Part shown: positions 16,549-24,976 of the stretch, in pieces | Layout of the letters: each line of letters begins with the position of its first letter | Numbering within the stretch: the first letter of the stretch is position 1 | DNA from: Curtobacterium sp. VKM Ac-1393 | Lineage (GTDB): Bacteria; Actinomycetota; Actinomycetes; Actinomycetales; Microbacteriaceae | Reading direction: 5' to 3' | Assembly (NCBI RefSeq): GCF_015350995.1 | Contig: NZ_JADKRW010000001.1 | Span: 62,001 to 126,000 of the forward strand | DNA: 64,000 nt | The notes under the pieces: generated by a model | What the model was told of the DNA's origin: nothing | Database searches by the model: none | The model's input: the letters and a program-made list of their open reading frames with translations, nothing else | Position numbers and translations under genes: made by a program

Positions 16549-17361
16549 GTGACCGCACACGACACCATCCCGTCGCGCCGCAGCGACCGGGACGACGAGG
16601 GCGGCCGACGGTCCAGGCGTCGCGCCCAGCGACGCCGCATGACGGTCGGCGGTGCGATCGTGTCGCTGATCGCCGAACTCCTGATCATCGCCGGCGCCGG
16701 CACCGGGCTGTACGTGGTGTGGACGGCCTGGTGGACGGACGTCGTCGCGGTCAAGGAGCAGTCGAAGCTGGTCGAGGGGCTCGACCAGCTGAAGACCCCG
16801 GACAAGGCCGGCACCGAGCACCGTGGCACCGCACCCGTGCTCGCCGAGCCGCCGGACCTGTCCGACGTGTTCGGGACGATGCAGATCCCCCGGTTCGGCA
16901 AGGACTACAACCGGCCGATCGGCGAGGGCACGGATCGTGAGAAGGTCCTCAACACCATCGGCCTCGGGCACTACCAGGACACCGCGATGCCCGGAGCGCC
17001 CGGCAACTTCGCCGTCGCCGGCCACCGTGTGACCTACGGCAAGCCGCTCAACCAGATCGCGGAGCTCAAGAAGGGCGACTCGGTCGTGGTGCGGGTCACC
17101 GACGCGAAGACGAAGTTCGACGTCTGGTACGTCTACAAGGTCACGGACAGCCAGATCGTGACCCCGGACCACATCGAGACCATCGCACCGGTGCCGAACA
17201 AGCCCGGTGTCGATCCGTCGCCGTCGGACCGGTGGCTGACCCTGACCGCGTGCCACCCGATGTGGTCGGCGGCCGAACGGTTCGTCACACACGCCAAGCT
17301 CGACTACTGGATGCCCGCTTCCGAGGGCACCCCGAAGGAACTCTCGGAGACGGCCAAGTGA
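16549..17361 (+). CDS. Class E sortase
   Basis: The 270-residue membrane transpeptidase has a basic cytoplasmic N-terminus (1-30), a signal anchor at about 35-58, and a sortase domain from about 105. Catalytic His159 (VAGHR), Cys235 (TLTAC) and Arg244 (SAAERF) are all present. Class E enzymes join proteins with an LAXTG-type signal to the cell wall in high-GC Gram-positives. GTG 16549 has the ribosome site AGGAGCCCC and is used instead of the upstream frame. A 58-residue membrane peptide overlaps the stop. No LAXTG protein is visible nearby, so the substrate is elsewhere. Confidence 0.9.
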   Translation: MTAHDTIPSRRSDRDDEGGRRSRRRAQRRRMTVGGAIVSLIAELLIIAGAGTGLYVVWTAWWTDVVAVKEQSKLVEGLDQLKTPDKAGTEHRGTAPVLAEPPDLSDVFGTMQIPRFGKDYNRPIGEGTDREKVLNTIGLGHYQDTAMPGAPGNFAVAGHRVTYGKPLNQIAELKKGDSVVVRVTDAKTKFDVWYVYKVTDSQIVTPDHIETIAPVPNKPGVDPSPSDRWLTLTACHPMWSAAERFVTHAKLDYWMPASEGTPKELSETAK

Positions 17362-17534
17362 TCTTCCCCCTGGTCTGGCGACTGCTGCCCGGCCCCACCG
17401 TCCTGAAGGTGCTCGAGCTGCTCGTGCTGCTCGCCGCCATCGTGTTCGTCCTGTTCCAATGGGTGTTCCCGTGGATCGCAGCGGACATCCTGCCGCCGCC
17501 CGACGGCACGGTGGAGTCCACGCCGACGCCGTAG
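17358..17534 (+). CDS. Small membrane peptide coupled to the sortase
   Basis: GTG 17358 overlaps the sortase TGA (GTGA), so translation is coupled. The 58-residue product has one long hydrophobic helix (about 14-42) ahead of a short Pro-rich tail. I do not know the family. A role in sortase placement or stability is inference from coupling alone. Confidence 0.7.
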   Translation: MIFPLVWRLLPGPTVLKVLELLVLLAAIVFVLFQWVFPWIAADILPPPDGTVESTPTP

Positions 17535-17546
17535 CGGCACGCGACG

Positions 17547-20522
17547 TCAGACGGTCGTCGTCACCTGCGATCCGCCTGTCGCGGTCCGCCGCACGGCGAT
17601 CCGTTCCGGGATCCGCTGCTTGAGTTCCTCGACGTGGCTGACGATGCCGACCTGCCGCCCGCCGGCCGTCAGGCGCGACAGCTGCCCGATGACGTCGTCG
17701 AGGGTCTCCGGGTCGAGCGTGCCGAAGCCCTCGTCGACGAAGAGCGTGCCGAGGGAGACCCCGCCGGCCTCGGCCTGGACCACGTCGGCCAGACCGAGCG
17801 CCAGGCACAGTGACACCGTGAAGGTCTCGCCGCCGGACAGGCTGCGCGGGTCGCGCACGGTGTCGGTGGTGTGGTCGTGCACGGCGAGGGCGAGTCCGGT
17901 CCGACGGGCCCGCGACCCGGACTCGCGCTCGTCCGAGGTCTCGAGCGTGAACCGGCCGGCGAGCATCGCGCGCAGTCGGTCGTTGGCGGCTGCGACGACG
18001 TCCTCGAACCGGCGCATGAGGACGTAGGTGCCGAGGGTGATCCCCGTCGGGTTCACCGACCCGGCCCCGTTCGCGATGTCGGCGAGCCGGACCACCGCGC
18101 GGCTGCGCGCCGAGGTGTCGTCGCGCGCACGGACCGCACGGGTGAGCTCGGCAGCGCACCGGTCGACGGCGTCGGCGCGGTCGGTGGCGGAGACGGCGAC
18201 CTCGGTGGCGGAGTCGAGCGCTGCGGTGGCGCGCACGCGGGCGTCACGGGCGCCGTCACGGTCGAGTCGTTCGGCGGAGTCGTCGGCTGCGGCGACCACG
18301 GCCGGCTCGACGAGGCCGGCCAGCACCACGGCCCGCTCGGCCTCGGCCGCACTGATCCGCGCGCGGAGCTTCGCGGCGCCGTCCGCGTCGAGTCGGCCCG
18401 CTCGTGCCGATGCGACGTCGGCGAACCCCTGCTCGTCGAGGACCCGGGCGACCTCGGCCCGCCGGTCGTCGCGTGCTCGGGTCGCTGCCGCCACCGTTTC
18501 GTCCGCCTGCACGACCGCCCGGTACGCCGCGAGCCGCTCGTCGAGCAGCTCCACCGCGGCCCGCAGCGACACGGGGCGCTCGTCGAGGAGTGCGCCGAGC
18601 CGCTCGAGCGCCGCGGCGACGGTGCCGAGGTCGGCCTCGAGCCGCTCGGCCTCGGCCACCGCGGTCGAGACGAGCACGGTCCGCCGGGCGTCGAGGTCGT
18701 TGCGCTCGCGCTGCAGGGTTCCCGTCGCCGTGTCGTGCTCCGCCCGCTGCCGCTCGAGCCGCAGGACGAGCGACGCGGCGTCGTGTGCGGCACGGACACG
18801 TTCGTCGGCTGCCGCGGTCAGGGCGTCGAGTGCGGCGGCGTCCAGGGTGCCGACGACGTCGACGAGGCGCTGGTGCTCGGCACGCTCGACCGCCAGGTCC
18901 GCGGCGGCGTCGGCCAGGCGCTGGTCGGCACGGCGGGTGGCGTCGCCGGCCGCGTCGACCGCCTGGGTCGTGGGGTGGTCGTCCTGCGGCGTCGCGACCG
19001 ACGGGTGTGCGGTCGATCCGCACACCGGGCACGGGTCCCCGGTGGTGAGCGCTGCACCGAGTTCTCCGGCGAGCCCGGCGATCCGACGTTCGCGGAGCGC
19101 GCGCTCGGCGGCGACGGCCTCGGTGGCCGCCCGCCGTGCCGTCGCCACCGTCTGCTCGACCGCCGCGACGCGCTCCGCCGCGCGGTCGCGTGCGACGAGG
19201 TCGGCCCGCAGCGATCGGACGCGGGCGCCCTCGTGCGCGGCGGCGTCGGCGTCGGCGGCGGTCAGGGCCGCGGTGCGTGCGGCCTCGACGATGCGGGCCC
19301 GTTCGGTGGGGCGCGCGTCGAGTGCGGCGTCGCGTTCGACCAGTTGCTCGGCGAGCTGCTCGGCGGTCGCGGTGGCGTCGGCGATGGCGGTGCGTCGCGC
19401 TGCGGAGCCGTCCTCGACCGCCACGAGGTGCCGGACGGCGGACAGGTCGTCGGCCAGGGCGTCGCGGCGCCGCAGGACGTCGTCGGCGTCCGCGGTGACG
19501 CCGTGCCGTTCGCGCACGGAGCGGGCAGCCGTGGTGGCGTCGTCGGCCCGCAGCGCCGCGACGTCGAGCCCGTCGGCCACGGCGGCGACCCGAGCGGCTC
19601 GCTCGCCGACCGCCACGGCCGATCGCGCGCGGTCGATCGCGGGGGCGTCGTCGTCGAGGACGGCCTGCCGCTGGAGCAGCACCGCGCGGCGTTCGAGTGC
19701 CGTCGCACGCGCCGTGACCACCTGCTCGTGCTCGGCAGCGGTCGTCGCCGTCGTCGCAGCGGCGGCACGGGCGGCCACCGCGGCGTCGGCCGCCGCGCGG
19801 ACCGCCGTGACCGTCGTCGGGACGGCGGGTTCGTCGGCGTCGTCGAGGCCGGCGGCCTGGGCGAAGCGGTTCAGGGCGTCGCGCACCCGGTCGTCGGCGC
19901 CGTCGACCTCGGCCTGCACGGCGCGACGTCGGGCGGCGAGCTCGTCGGCGGTCCGGTCGTAGACCTGGGTGCCGAAGAGCGACTGCAGGAGCTTGCGGCG
20001 GTCCTCGCCCGGAGAACGCAGGAACCGAGCGAACTCGCCCTGCGGCAGCACGACGGTCTGCAGGAACTGCGCACGGTCCAGCCCGACGCTGCGGCCGATC
20101 TCGACCGCGACCTCGGGGATGCGCGAGGACATCGGTTCACCGGCGACGTCGGACGGGTTGGCCAGCCGGAAGAGCTGCACGGAGGCCTGCTGCTTGACGG
20201 TGCCCGTCCCGCGCTGCTTGGGACGGTCGTACTGCGGCGTGCGACGGACCCGGTACGTCCCCGCACCGGTCTCGAAGACGAGCTCGACGAAGGGCTCCAC
20301 CGCGGGGTCCGCGTGCTGGCTGTGCAGTCGGTCGGAGCTGGCGTCGGCCCCGGCGAGGCCGCCGTACAGCGCGAACACGACGGCGTCGATGATGGTCGAC
20401 TTGCCGGAACCGGTCGGCCCCTCGAGCAGGAACACCCCGGACGCCGCGAGCGCCGCGAAGTCGATCGACACCAGGTCGGGGTAGGGCCCGATCGCCCGGA
20501 GCTCGAGTCGGTGCAGGTACAT
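17547..20522 (-). CDS. sbcC: Exonuclease SbcCD subunit C (SMC-type ATPase)
   Basis: The 991-residue subunit belongs to the Mre11/Rad50-like nuclease that opens DNA hairpins and processes double-strand breaks. Walker A GPTGSGKST is at 35-43. Two very Ala/Arg/Glu-rich coiled coils flank the zinc hook CPVC (about 496-499). The C-terminal lobe carries the ABC signature SLSGGE and Walker B TLFVDEGFG, then the D-loop and the switch His (VSHVEEL). ATG 20522 shares one base with the sbcD stop, so the pair is coupled. The coiled-coil region has extreme third-position GC, producing long antisense frames that I reject. Confidence 0.96.
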   Translation of the reverse strand: MYLHRLELRAIGPYPDLVSIDFAALAASGVFLLEGPTGSGKSTIIDAVVFALYGGLAGADASSDRLHSQHADPAVEPFVELVFETGAGTYRVRRTPQYDRPKQRGTGTVKQQASVQLFRLANPSDVAGEPMSSRIPEVAVEIGRSVGLDRAQFLQTVVLPQGEFARFLRSPGEDRRKLLQSLFGTQVYDRTADELAARRRAVQAEVDGADDRVRDALNRFAQAAGLDDADEPAVPTTVTAVRAAADAAVAARAAAATTATTAAEHEQVVTARATALERRAVLLQRQAVLDDDAPAIDRARSAVAVGERAARVAAVADGLDVAALRADDATTAARSVRERHGVTADADDVLRRRDALADDLSAVRHLVAVEDGSAARRTAIADATATAEQLAEQLVERDAALDARPTERARIVEAARTAALTAADADAAAHEGARVRSLRADLVARDRAAERVAAVEQTVATARRAATEAVAAERALRERRIAGLAGELGAALTTGDPCPVCGSTAHPSVATPQDDHPTTQAVDAAGDATRRADQRLADAAADLAVERAEHQRLVDVVGTLDAAALDALTAAADERVRAAHDAASLVLRLERQRAEHDTATGTLQRERNDLDARRTVLVSTAVAEAERLEADLGTVAAALERLGALLDERPVSLRAAVELLDERLAAYRAVVQADETVAAATRARDDRRAEVARVLDEQGFADVASARAGRLDADGAAKLRARISAAEAERAVVLAGLVEPAVVAAADDSAERLDRDGARDARVRATAALDSATEVAVSATDRADAVDRCAAELTRAVRARDDTSARSRAVVRLADIANGAGSVNPTGITLGTYVLMRRFEDVVAAANDRLRAMLAGRFTLETSDERESGSRARRTGLALAVHDHTTDTVRDPRSLSGGETFTVSLCLALGLADVVQAEAGGVSLGTLFVDEGFGTLDPETLDDVIGQLSRLTAGGRQVGIVSHVEELKQRIPERIAVRRTATGGSQVTTTV

Positions 20523-21685
20523 CAGCGGTCCCCCTCGCGCTGCAGTGCCAGCACCGCGGCCTCGTACGCCTCGGTCAGGACGGCGTGCTCGTCGTCGTCG
20601 GGGGCCGCACCCGTGGCGAAGGCCACGAAGTCGGCCGCGACCTCGACCGGGTCGGACGTCGCCGTCACCGCGCGGGCGGCCGAGGCCGGGCCGCGGTCAG
20701 CCGGTTCGTGCGTGATCGCGAGGGCGTGCGGGAAGTGGTCCTTGACCCGGGCGTACATGCGCTCCGGGTGCACGGTGTCGGTCACGGCCACCCGCACCCA
20801 CGCGTCGGCGTCGGCACGGAACGCCCCGGACTCGATGTCGTCGATGCCGCCACGGACGTCGGCCAGACGGCGCGGGACGGGAGTGGGCACGAGCTCGACC
20901 GAGACGGCACCGGCGGCGTCGAGCTCGGCGATCGTCACCGACTTCTGCTGGTGCCGCTCACCGAACGAGAACGCCAGCGGCGACCCGGCGTAGCGGATGC
21001 GACCGCCGTCACCGACCCGCTGCGGGCCGTGCAGGTGCCCGAGGGCGACGTAGTCGAAGCCGTCGAAGACCGACCCGGCCACCCGGTCGACCCCGCCGAC
21101 GCGGATGTCCTGTTCACTGTCGCTCGGGTCGGCCCCGCCGACGAAGGCGTGTGCGACGACCACGCTGCGCGTCCCCCCGCGCAGGGCGAGGTCGGCGCGG
21201 ATCCGCTCGGTGGCGGCGTGCACGACCGCGTGGTGCGAGCGCGCGAGGGGCTCGTCCGGCACGTCGGCCAGGGCATACCGGGTCAGGTCGGGGTGCAGGT
21301 AGGGGATGCCGTAGACCGCCACCGGGCCGTCGGCGTCGTCGACGAGCACCGGGTCGGCGATCCGGGCGGGTTCGGCGAGGATCCGCACGCGGCGGCCCAT
21401 CACCGCGGCACCGAACCCGAGGCGTGCGGCCGAGTCGTGGTTGCCCGGCGTGAGGACGACCGTCGTCGTCTCGGCCAGGCGCTCCAGTGCGCGGGACAGC
21501 ATGCGGACGGCGTCGATCGGCGGGATCGCACGGTCGTACACGTCACCGGCGATCACGACGAGGTCGACGGCGCGGTCCCGCACGAGGTCGACGAGCCAGT
21601 CGGTGAACGCGCGCTGGTGCTCGAGCAGGTCGGCACCGAGCAGCGTCCGGCCGAGGTGCCAGTCGCCGGTGTGCAGGATGCGCAT
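20522..21685 (-). CDS. sbcD: Exonuclease SbcCD subunit D (Mre11-like nuclease)
   Basis: The 387-residue metallophosphoesterase has the Mn-binding motifs in order: GDWHLG (7-12), GDVYD, GNHD and GHLH. A C-terminal capping domain binds SbcC. It provides the endo/exonuclease activity of SbcCD. ATG 21685 has TACCGT ending 6 nt upstream on the minus strand (leaderless). Its stop overlaps the sbcC ATG by one base. The relation to the upstream SipW-like gene is tandem orientation only. Confidence 0.96.
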   Translation of the reverse strand: MRILHTGDWHLGRTLLGADLLEHQRAFTDWLVDLVRDRAVDLVVIAGDVYDRAIPPIDAVRMLSRALERLAETTTVVLTPGNHDSAARLGFGAAVMGRRVRILAEPARIADPVLVDDADGPVAVYGIPYLHPDLTRYALADVPDEPLARSHHAVVHAATERIRADLALRGGTRSVVVAHAFVGGADPSDSEQDIRVGGVDRVAGSVFDGFDYVALGHLHGPQRVGDGGRIRYAGSPLAFSFGERHQQKSVTIAELDAAGAVSVELVPTPVPRRLADVRGGIDDIESGAFRADADAWVRVAVTDTVHPERMYARVKDHFPHALAITHEPADRGPASAARAVTATSDPVEVAADFVAFATGAAPDDDEHAVLTEAYEAAVLALQREGDR

Positions 21686-21745
21686 GCGGACACGGTAACG
21701 CCGGCCGGGGACATCGCCGGACGCCCACGGCGGCCTGTGGAGAAC

Positions 21746-22918
21746 TCAGGGCACGCAGCTCGCCGACGCCAGACCGAGGACCGACACGACCTTGACCTTG
21801 ACGGTCGGCGTGCTGGTGGCGGTCCAGCCGTTGCCGAGGTTCGTGCGGAGGTTCAGGGTGTACGTCGTGCCGAGGTCGAGCAGGCCGGCTCCCCCGTAGA
21901 CGAGCGATCGCTGGTCGCCGGTGGTGGTGGTGACCTGCGTCGTGCCGTTCACGAGGTCGAAGGAGTTCGGCACCGTCGGGTCGGTGTACGTCCACGCGAT
22001 CGTCACGCTGCTCGACGACGCTGCGGTGCACGTCAGCGTCGGCACACCGGTCGCCGTGCCCGCCGTGAAGTTCGACACCGGGTCGACGGTCGTCCGCGAC
22101 CACGGCACGGCCACCGCCTGCGCCGGCACGAGCAGCCCAACGCTCCCCGCGATCACCAGGACGGCCGTGGCGCCGCCGAAGCGGCGCAGCCGCTGGACAC
22201 GACGCTGGTGCGCCCGGAGCGAGCGACGGGTGACGACGGTCGACGCGCCGGACGGGAGGCCCGTGGCGGCGCCGTCACGGGCCTCCCGTCCGGCATCGCC
22301 ACCGTCCGACGGTCCGTCACCCGACCCGTGGGACTCGTCGCCCGGGTCGGAGGCGTCGTCCGCCGTGGCGAGCCGCCGCAGCGATCCGTCGACCGCGCAG
22401 AGCGCGAGCAGCGCCGTCAGGCCGAGTGCGAGCACGAGGACCTTGGCCCACTCCCCCTGCCGGAGCCACAGGACCGGTGCCCCGACGAACGGGATGCGCA
22501 GGAAGGCCACGCCGTGCACGTCAGAGCGTTCGAGCGGGGTCGAGTCCTGTTGGGGGTTGGCGTCGCCCTTGGTGACGAGGGTGCCACCCGAGCCCTGCTC
22601 GACGTACCGGTGCATGCGCAGGTGCCCGGGCTGGTCCGGGTCGTCGGCGAGCAGGATCCTGCCCGGCCGGATCTCGCCCGACGCGACGGGACGGGACACG
22701 ACCACGTCACCAGGGGTCAGACGCGGTTCCATGGAACCGGTCACCACCGTCGTGGGCTGCCAGCCGATCACCGCGGGTGCGGCAGCCCAGAGGGCCAGGC
22801 CGAGCAGCGTCGCGACGACGCCCCGGGCGACCGTGGCGACGGCGACGCGGCCCCAGTCGACGGCGTCGTGGAGCACGTCGTGCGGTGGGTGACCGCCGTG
22901 CGCTGCGATGCTGCTCAT
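21746..22918 (-). CDS. SipW-type signal peptidase fused to a substrate-like secreted domain
   Basis: The 390-residue protein has two parts. Residues 1-180 are an S26B (SipW/ER-type) signal peptidase with flanking helices at about 28-52 and 157-178, nucleophile Ser62 (TGSMEP) and His103 (RMHRY) in place of the usual Lys. Residues 247-390 start with a hydrophobic segment and the sequence VPWSRTTVDPVSNFTAGT. That closely mirrors the SipW-type signal of the upstream gene (FSATTVNPTSNWTAGS), then a Thr/Ser-rich beta domain. Between them, residues 207-225 are encoded by a 48-bp palindromic repeat. No ATG, GTG or TTG restarts the second part. The gene lies 18 bp after the TasA-like gene. Confidence 0.85.
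   Translation of the reverse strand: MSSIAAHGGHPPHDVLHDAVDWGRVAVATVARGVVATLLGLALWAAAPAVIGWQPTTVVTGSMEPRLTPGDVVVSRPVASGEIRPGRILLADDPDQPGHLRMHRYVEQGSGGTLVTKGDANPQQDSTPLERSDVHGVAFLRIPFVGAPVLWLRQGEWAKVLVLALGLTALLALCAVDGSLRRLATADDASDPGDESHGSGDGPSDGGDAGREARDGAATGLPSGASTVVTRRSLRAHQRRVQRLRRFGGATAVLVIAGSVGLLVPAQAVAVPWSRTTVDPVSNFTAGTATGVPTLTCTAASSSSVTIAWTYTDPTVPNSFDLVNGTTQVTTTTGDQRSLVYGGAGLLDLGTTYTLNLRTNLGNGWTATSTPTVKVKVVSVLGLASASCVP
22247..22294. repeat. GGGAGGCCCG-type palindrome inside the SipW fusion gene
   Basis: Perfect 19-nt arms at 22247-22265 and 22276-22294 surround a 10-nt loop. It is read through in frame as about 16 residues (GREARDGAATGLPSG). It is the only intact copy of this family in the window that lies inside a coding sequence. 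Confidence 0.9.
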
Positions 22919-22936
22919 GACCGAGGTGCTCCCGAC

Positions 22937-23536
22937 TCAGCTGTTCTGGGCCTCCCAGGTGAAGCCGAGGGCCGCGGTACCCCCCTGGACGGTGTTCGGG
23001 GCGGTGCTCGAGACCGTGTAGGTGAAGCGGTAGACCCGCGACTCGGAGGCGCTCCCCGTCGGGGTCCACGTGCCGACGCCCGTGGCGTAGTTGGTGGACG
23101 CCGTGCTGAAGCCGGCGACGGTGCCGCTGTAGAGCGTGCCACTCGTCGCGGCCGGGGTGAAGCCGCTGCAGGAGCCGAAGCCACCGCCGGTGCCCTGCTC
23201 GACGGAGAGGTTGATGTTCGCCGCCAGGTTGTTCGTCGTCGCTGCGTTCGTCGAGTACAGCTTCACGGCAGAGGGCAGCGAACCGGTCGAGGTGACCGTG
23301 ATGCAGTTGGTGCCCGTCGACCCGGGCTTGAGGCCGGTCGCGGTGAACAGCGCGGTGTTGTTGTCGTCGTCGGAGAGGGCGACGCTGCCGGCGGTCCAGT
23401 TGCTCGTGGGGTTCACGGTGGTGGCCGAGAACGCCGAGTACGAGGCGGTGGAGACGACGACACCCGAGGCGACGAGGGCGGCGGGGATGGCGATCCAGGC
23501 CGCGAGACGGGCGGCGCGAGGGGTGACACGAGACAT
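22937..23536 (-). CDS. TasA/CalY-like protein with SipW-type signal peptide
   Basis: The 199-residue secreted protein has a SipW-dependent signal: a basic start, a hydrophobic core (about 11-30), then SYSAFSATTVNPTSNWTAGSV. A beta-rich Thr/Ser domain with two cysteines (CITV, CSGF) follows. Relatives form amyloid-like fibres or matrix in Bacillus biofilms; here the match is mainly to the signal and overall design. The neighbouring SipW-type peptidase should cut it. A long upstream region with several dyads (23617-23711) suggests tight control. ATG 23536 has the ribosome site AGGAGCTCTCGCA. Confidence 0.82.
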   Translation of the reverse strand: MSRVTPRAARLAAWIAIPAALVASGVVVSTASYSAFSATTVNPTSNWTAGSVALSDDDNNTALFTATGLKPGSTGTNCITVTSTGSLPSAVKLYSTNAATTNNLAANINLSVEQGTGGGFGSCSGFTPAATSGTLYSGTVAGFSTASTNYATGVGTWTPTGSASESRVYRFTYTVSSTAPNTVQGGTAALGFTWEAQNS

Positions 23537-23616
23537 TGCGAGAGCTCCTGATCCGGAAACGGTGGCGCCGTGGTCGCGGTGGTTGGTCGCGTCGGAGCCG
23601 AGGTGTTTGCTACGAC

Positions 23617-23711
23617 CATCAAGCTACTTTTCCGCTGAGCAACTCACAAGGGAAGGGAGTACCCCCGTGCTGGGGGTATCTTGATGACCGAGATACTTGT
23701 TGACTGAGTCA
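23617..23711. promoter_or_regulatory. Divergent TasA-SipW / MarR control region
   Basis: The 206-bp gap between the divergent genes holds CATCAAGCTAC (23617-23627). It also holds a GC hairpin TACCCCC/GGGGGTA (23660-23678), the dyad GTATCT-N9-AGATAC (23676-23696, containing the inverse of CATCAAGATAC), and the perfect dyad TGACTGAGTCA (23701-23711). The repeated CATCAAG(A/C)TAC words are good candidates for MarR binding. Confidence 0.6.
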
Positions 23712-23742
23712 CCTCACCGATCACTTCCGAGAAGAGCACCCG

Positions 23743-24288
23743 ATGACGGACACCACCCAGGCCGTCCTGCCCGACGTCTCCCCCGACGGCGTGCCGGTGT
23801 CCCCGACGGTGTCGGTGTCCGACGCCGCGCCGTCGGACACCGACCTCGCCGAACTGCTCACCGCCTTCCGGCTGCTCCAGGTGCAGCACGGCCGCGTCCT
23901 GCAGCACGAGAGCATCTCGCGCGGGCTCAACGCGACCGACACCCGGTTCGTGTTCTTCCTGGCAGCGGCCGACGGCGACGGTGTCACGCCGAAGCAGGCC
24001 GGCGAGTACCTCGAACTCACCACCGGCGCCATGACCTCGCTCATCGACCGGCTCGAGCAGCGGGGACACCTCGAGCGGCGCCCGAACCCGCAGGACCGGC
24101 GCAGCGTGCTGCTGCACCTCACCGCGACCGGTGCCGAGGTCGCCCGGCAGATCGGTGCGGTCTACTCCGACGCCTTCCGCCAGGCCGTCGCGCCTGCCGA
24201 ACGACGCCGGGTCGCCACGTCGTTCGAGGGGCTCGCGGACGCCCTGGCCCGCCGCTCCGGCTCGGGATCCGCCGACCGCCCCGCGTGA
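23743..24288 (+). CDS. MarR family regulator divergent from the TasA-SipW operon
   Basis: The 181-residue protein has a poorly conserved first 35 residues and a winged helix at about 80-130 (PKQAGEYLELTTGAMTSLIDRLEQRGHLERR, wing PNPQDRRSVLLHLT). It is divergent from the matrix protein and peptidase genes and probably represses them and itself through the dyads at 23617-23711. A matching ligand cannot be predicted. The ribosome site is GAGAAGAGCACCCG before ATG 23743. Confidence 0.9.
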   Translation: MTDTTQAVLPDVSPDGVPVSPTVSVSDAAPSDTDLAELLTAFRLLQVQHGRVLQHESISRGLNATDTRFVFFLAAADGDGVTPKQAGEYLELTTGAMTSLIDRLEQRGHLERRPNPQDRRSVLLHLTATGAEVARQIGAVYSDAFRQAVAPAERRRVATSFEGLADALARRSGSGSADRPA

Positions 24289-24324
24289 CCTCGTGTGTCG
24301 GCGCCCGCGCGTAGCGTGATCGGC

Positions 24325-24834
24325 ATGACCCCCTCAGATGTCCTGATCGAAGCGTTCTCCCGCGTGCCGTCGACCGTCGAACGTGCGCTCGACGGCCTGT
24401 CCGAGGACCAGCTCGCGGCGCGTCCGGCCGCCGGGGCGAACACCCTGGCGTGGCTCGCGTGGCACACCGCGCGCGGCCAGGACGTCCAGATCGCCGACCT
24501 CGCGGGCACGGAGCAGGTCTGGACCGCCGACGGGTGGTACGACCGGTTCGGCCTGCCGTTCCCGGCCGAGGCGCTCGGGTACGGCATGTCCCGCGACGAC
24601 GTCGGCCGCGTCCGTGCCTCGGCCGAGCTGCTCACGGGGTACCTGCGCGCCGTGCACGACCGCACCGTCGCGTACCTCGGCACGCTCGGCCCGGACGACC
24701 TCGACCCCGTGGTCGACGACGCGTGGGACCCGCCCGTGACCGCGGGTGCGCGCATCGTGAGCATCCTCAACGACTGCACCCAGCACGCCGGACAGGCCGG
24801 CTACGTGCGCGGCCTGCTGTTCTTCACCCAGTAG
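24325..24834 (+). CDS. DinB-like (DUF664) family protein
   Basis: The 169-residue four-helix-bundle protein is of the DinB/mycothiol-transferase superfamily. His in WLAWHTARGQD and His in NDCTQHAGQAGYVRG are two of the usual three metal-binding histidines. Members act as metal-dependent thiol transferases or are uncharacterised; high-GC Gram-positives use mycothiol, so a thiol role is plausible. ATG 24325 has TAGCGT ending 7 nt upstream, which sets this start rather than 24295. Two strong hairpins follow. Confidence 0.85.
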   Translation: MTPSDVLIEAFSRVPSTVERALDGLSEDQLAARPAAGANTLAWLAWHTARGQDVQIADLAGTEQVWTADGWYDRFGLPFPAEALGYGMSRDDVGRVRASAELLTGYLRAVHDRTVAYLGTLGPDDLDPVVDDAWDPPVTAGARIVSILNDCTQHAGQAGYVRGLLFFTQ

Positions 24835-24858
24835 CGCGCGTGCGCTCGCGCGCTCGCT

Positions 24859-24913
24859 GAGTGAGCAGAAGACGACGAGTCTGCCGCGGCGACCCGACGT
24901 CTTCTGCTCACTC
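24859..24913. terminator. Perfect 16-bp stem hairpin, first of two tandem palindromes
   Basis: Arms GAGTGAGCAGAAGACG (24859-24874) and its exact complement (24898-24913) enclose a 23-nt loop between convergent genes. A second palindrome follows directly at 24921-24960. Confidence 0.8.
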
Positions 24914-24920
24914 GACGACG

Positions 24921-24960
24921 GACGGGAGGCCCGTGGCGCGCACGCCACGGGCCTCCCGTC
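24921..24960. repeat. GGGAGGCCCG-type palindrome
   Basis: Perfect 18-nt arms at 24921-24938 and 24943-24960 have a 4-nt loop. It lies 16 bp after the end of the helicase gene (minus strand) and should end its transcripts. Confidence 0.85.
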
Positions 24961-24976
24961 GTCCCTCTGGTCGCGA

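Noticed and set aside
17871..20993. 1040-codon open frame on the plus strand across sbcC
   Set aside because: It is antisense to a clear SbcC protein with all motifs; high third-position GC leaves the opposite frame open. No domain, start site or promoter supports it.
22247..22294. Possible stop/start separating the SipW peptidase from a second gene
   Set aside because: The frame is continuous through the repeat and there is no ATG, GTG or TTG in frame after it before the second hydrophobic segment, so one fused gene is the better reading of this sequence.
20585..23551. 988-codon plus-strand frame over sbcD, the SipW fusion and the TasA-like gene
   Set aside because: It is antisense to three well-supported genes and has low-complexity His/Arg/Gly composition without any motif.
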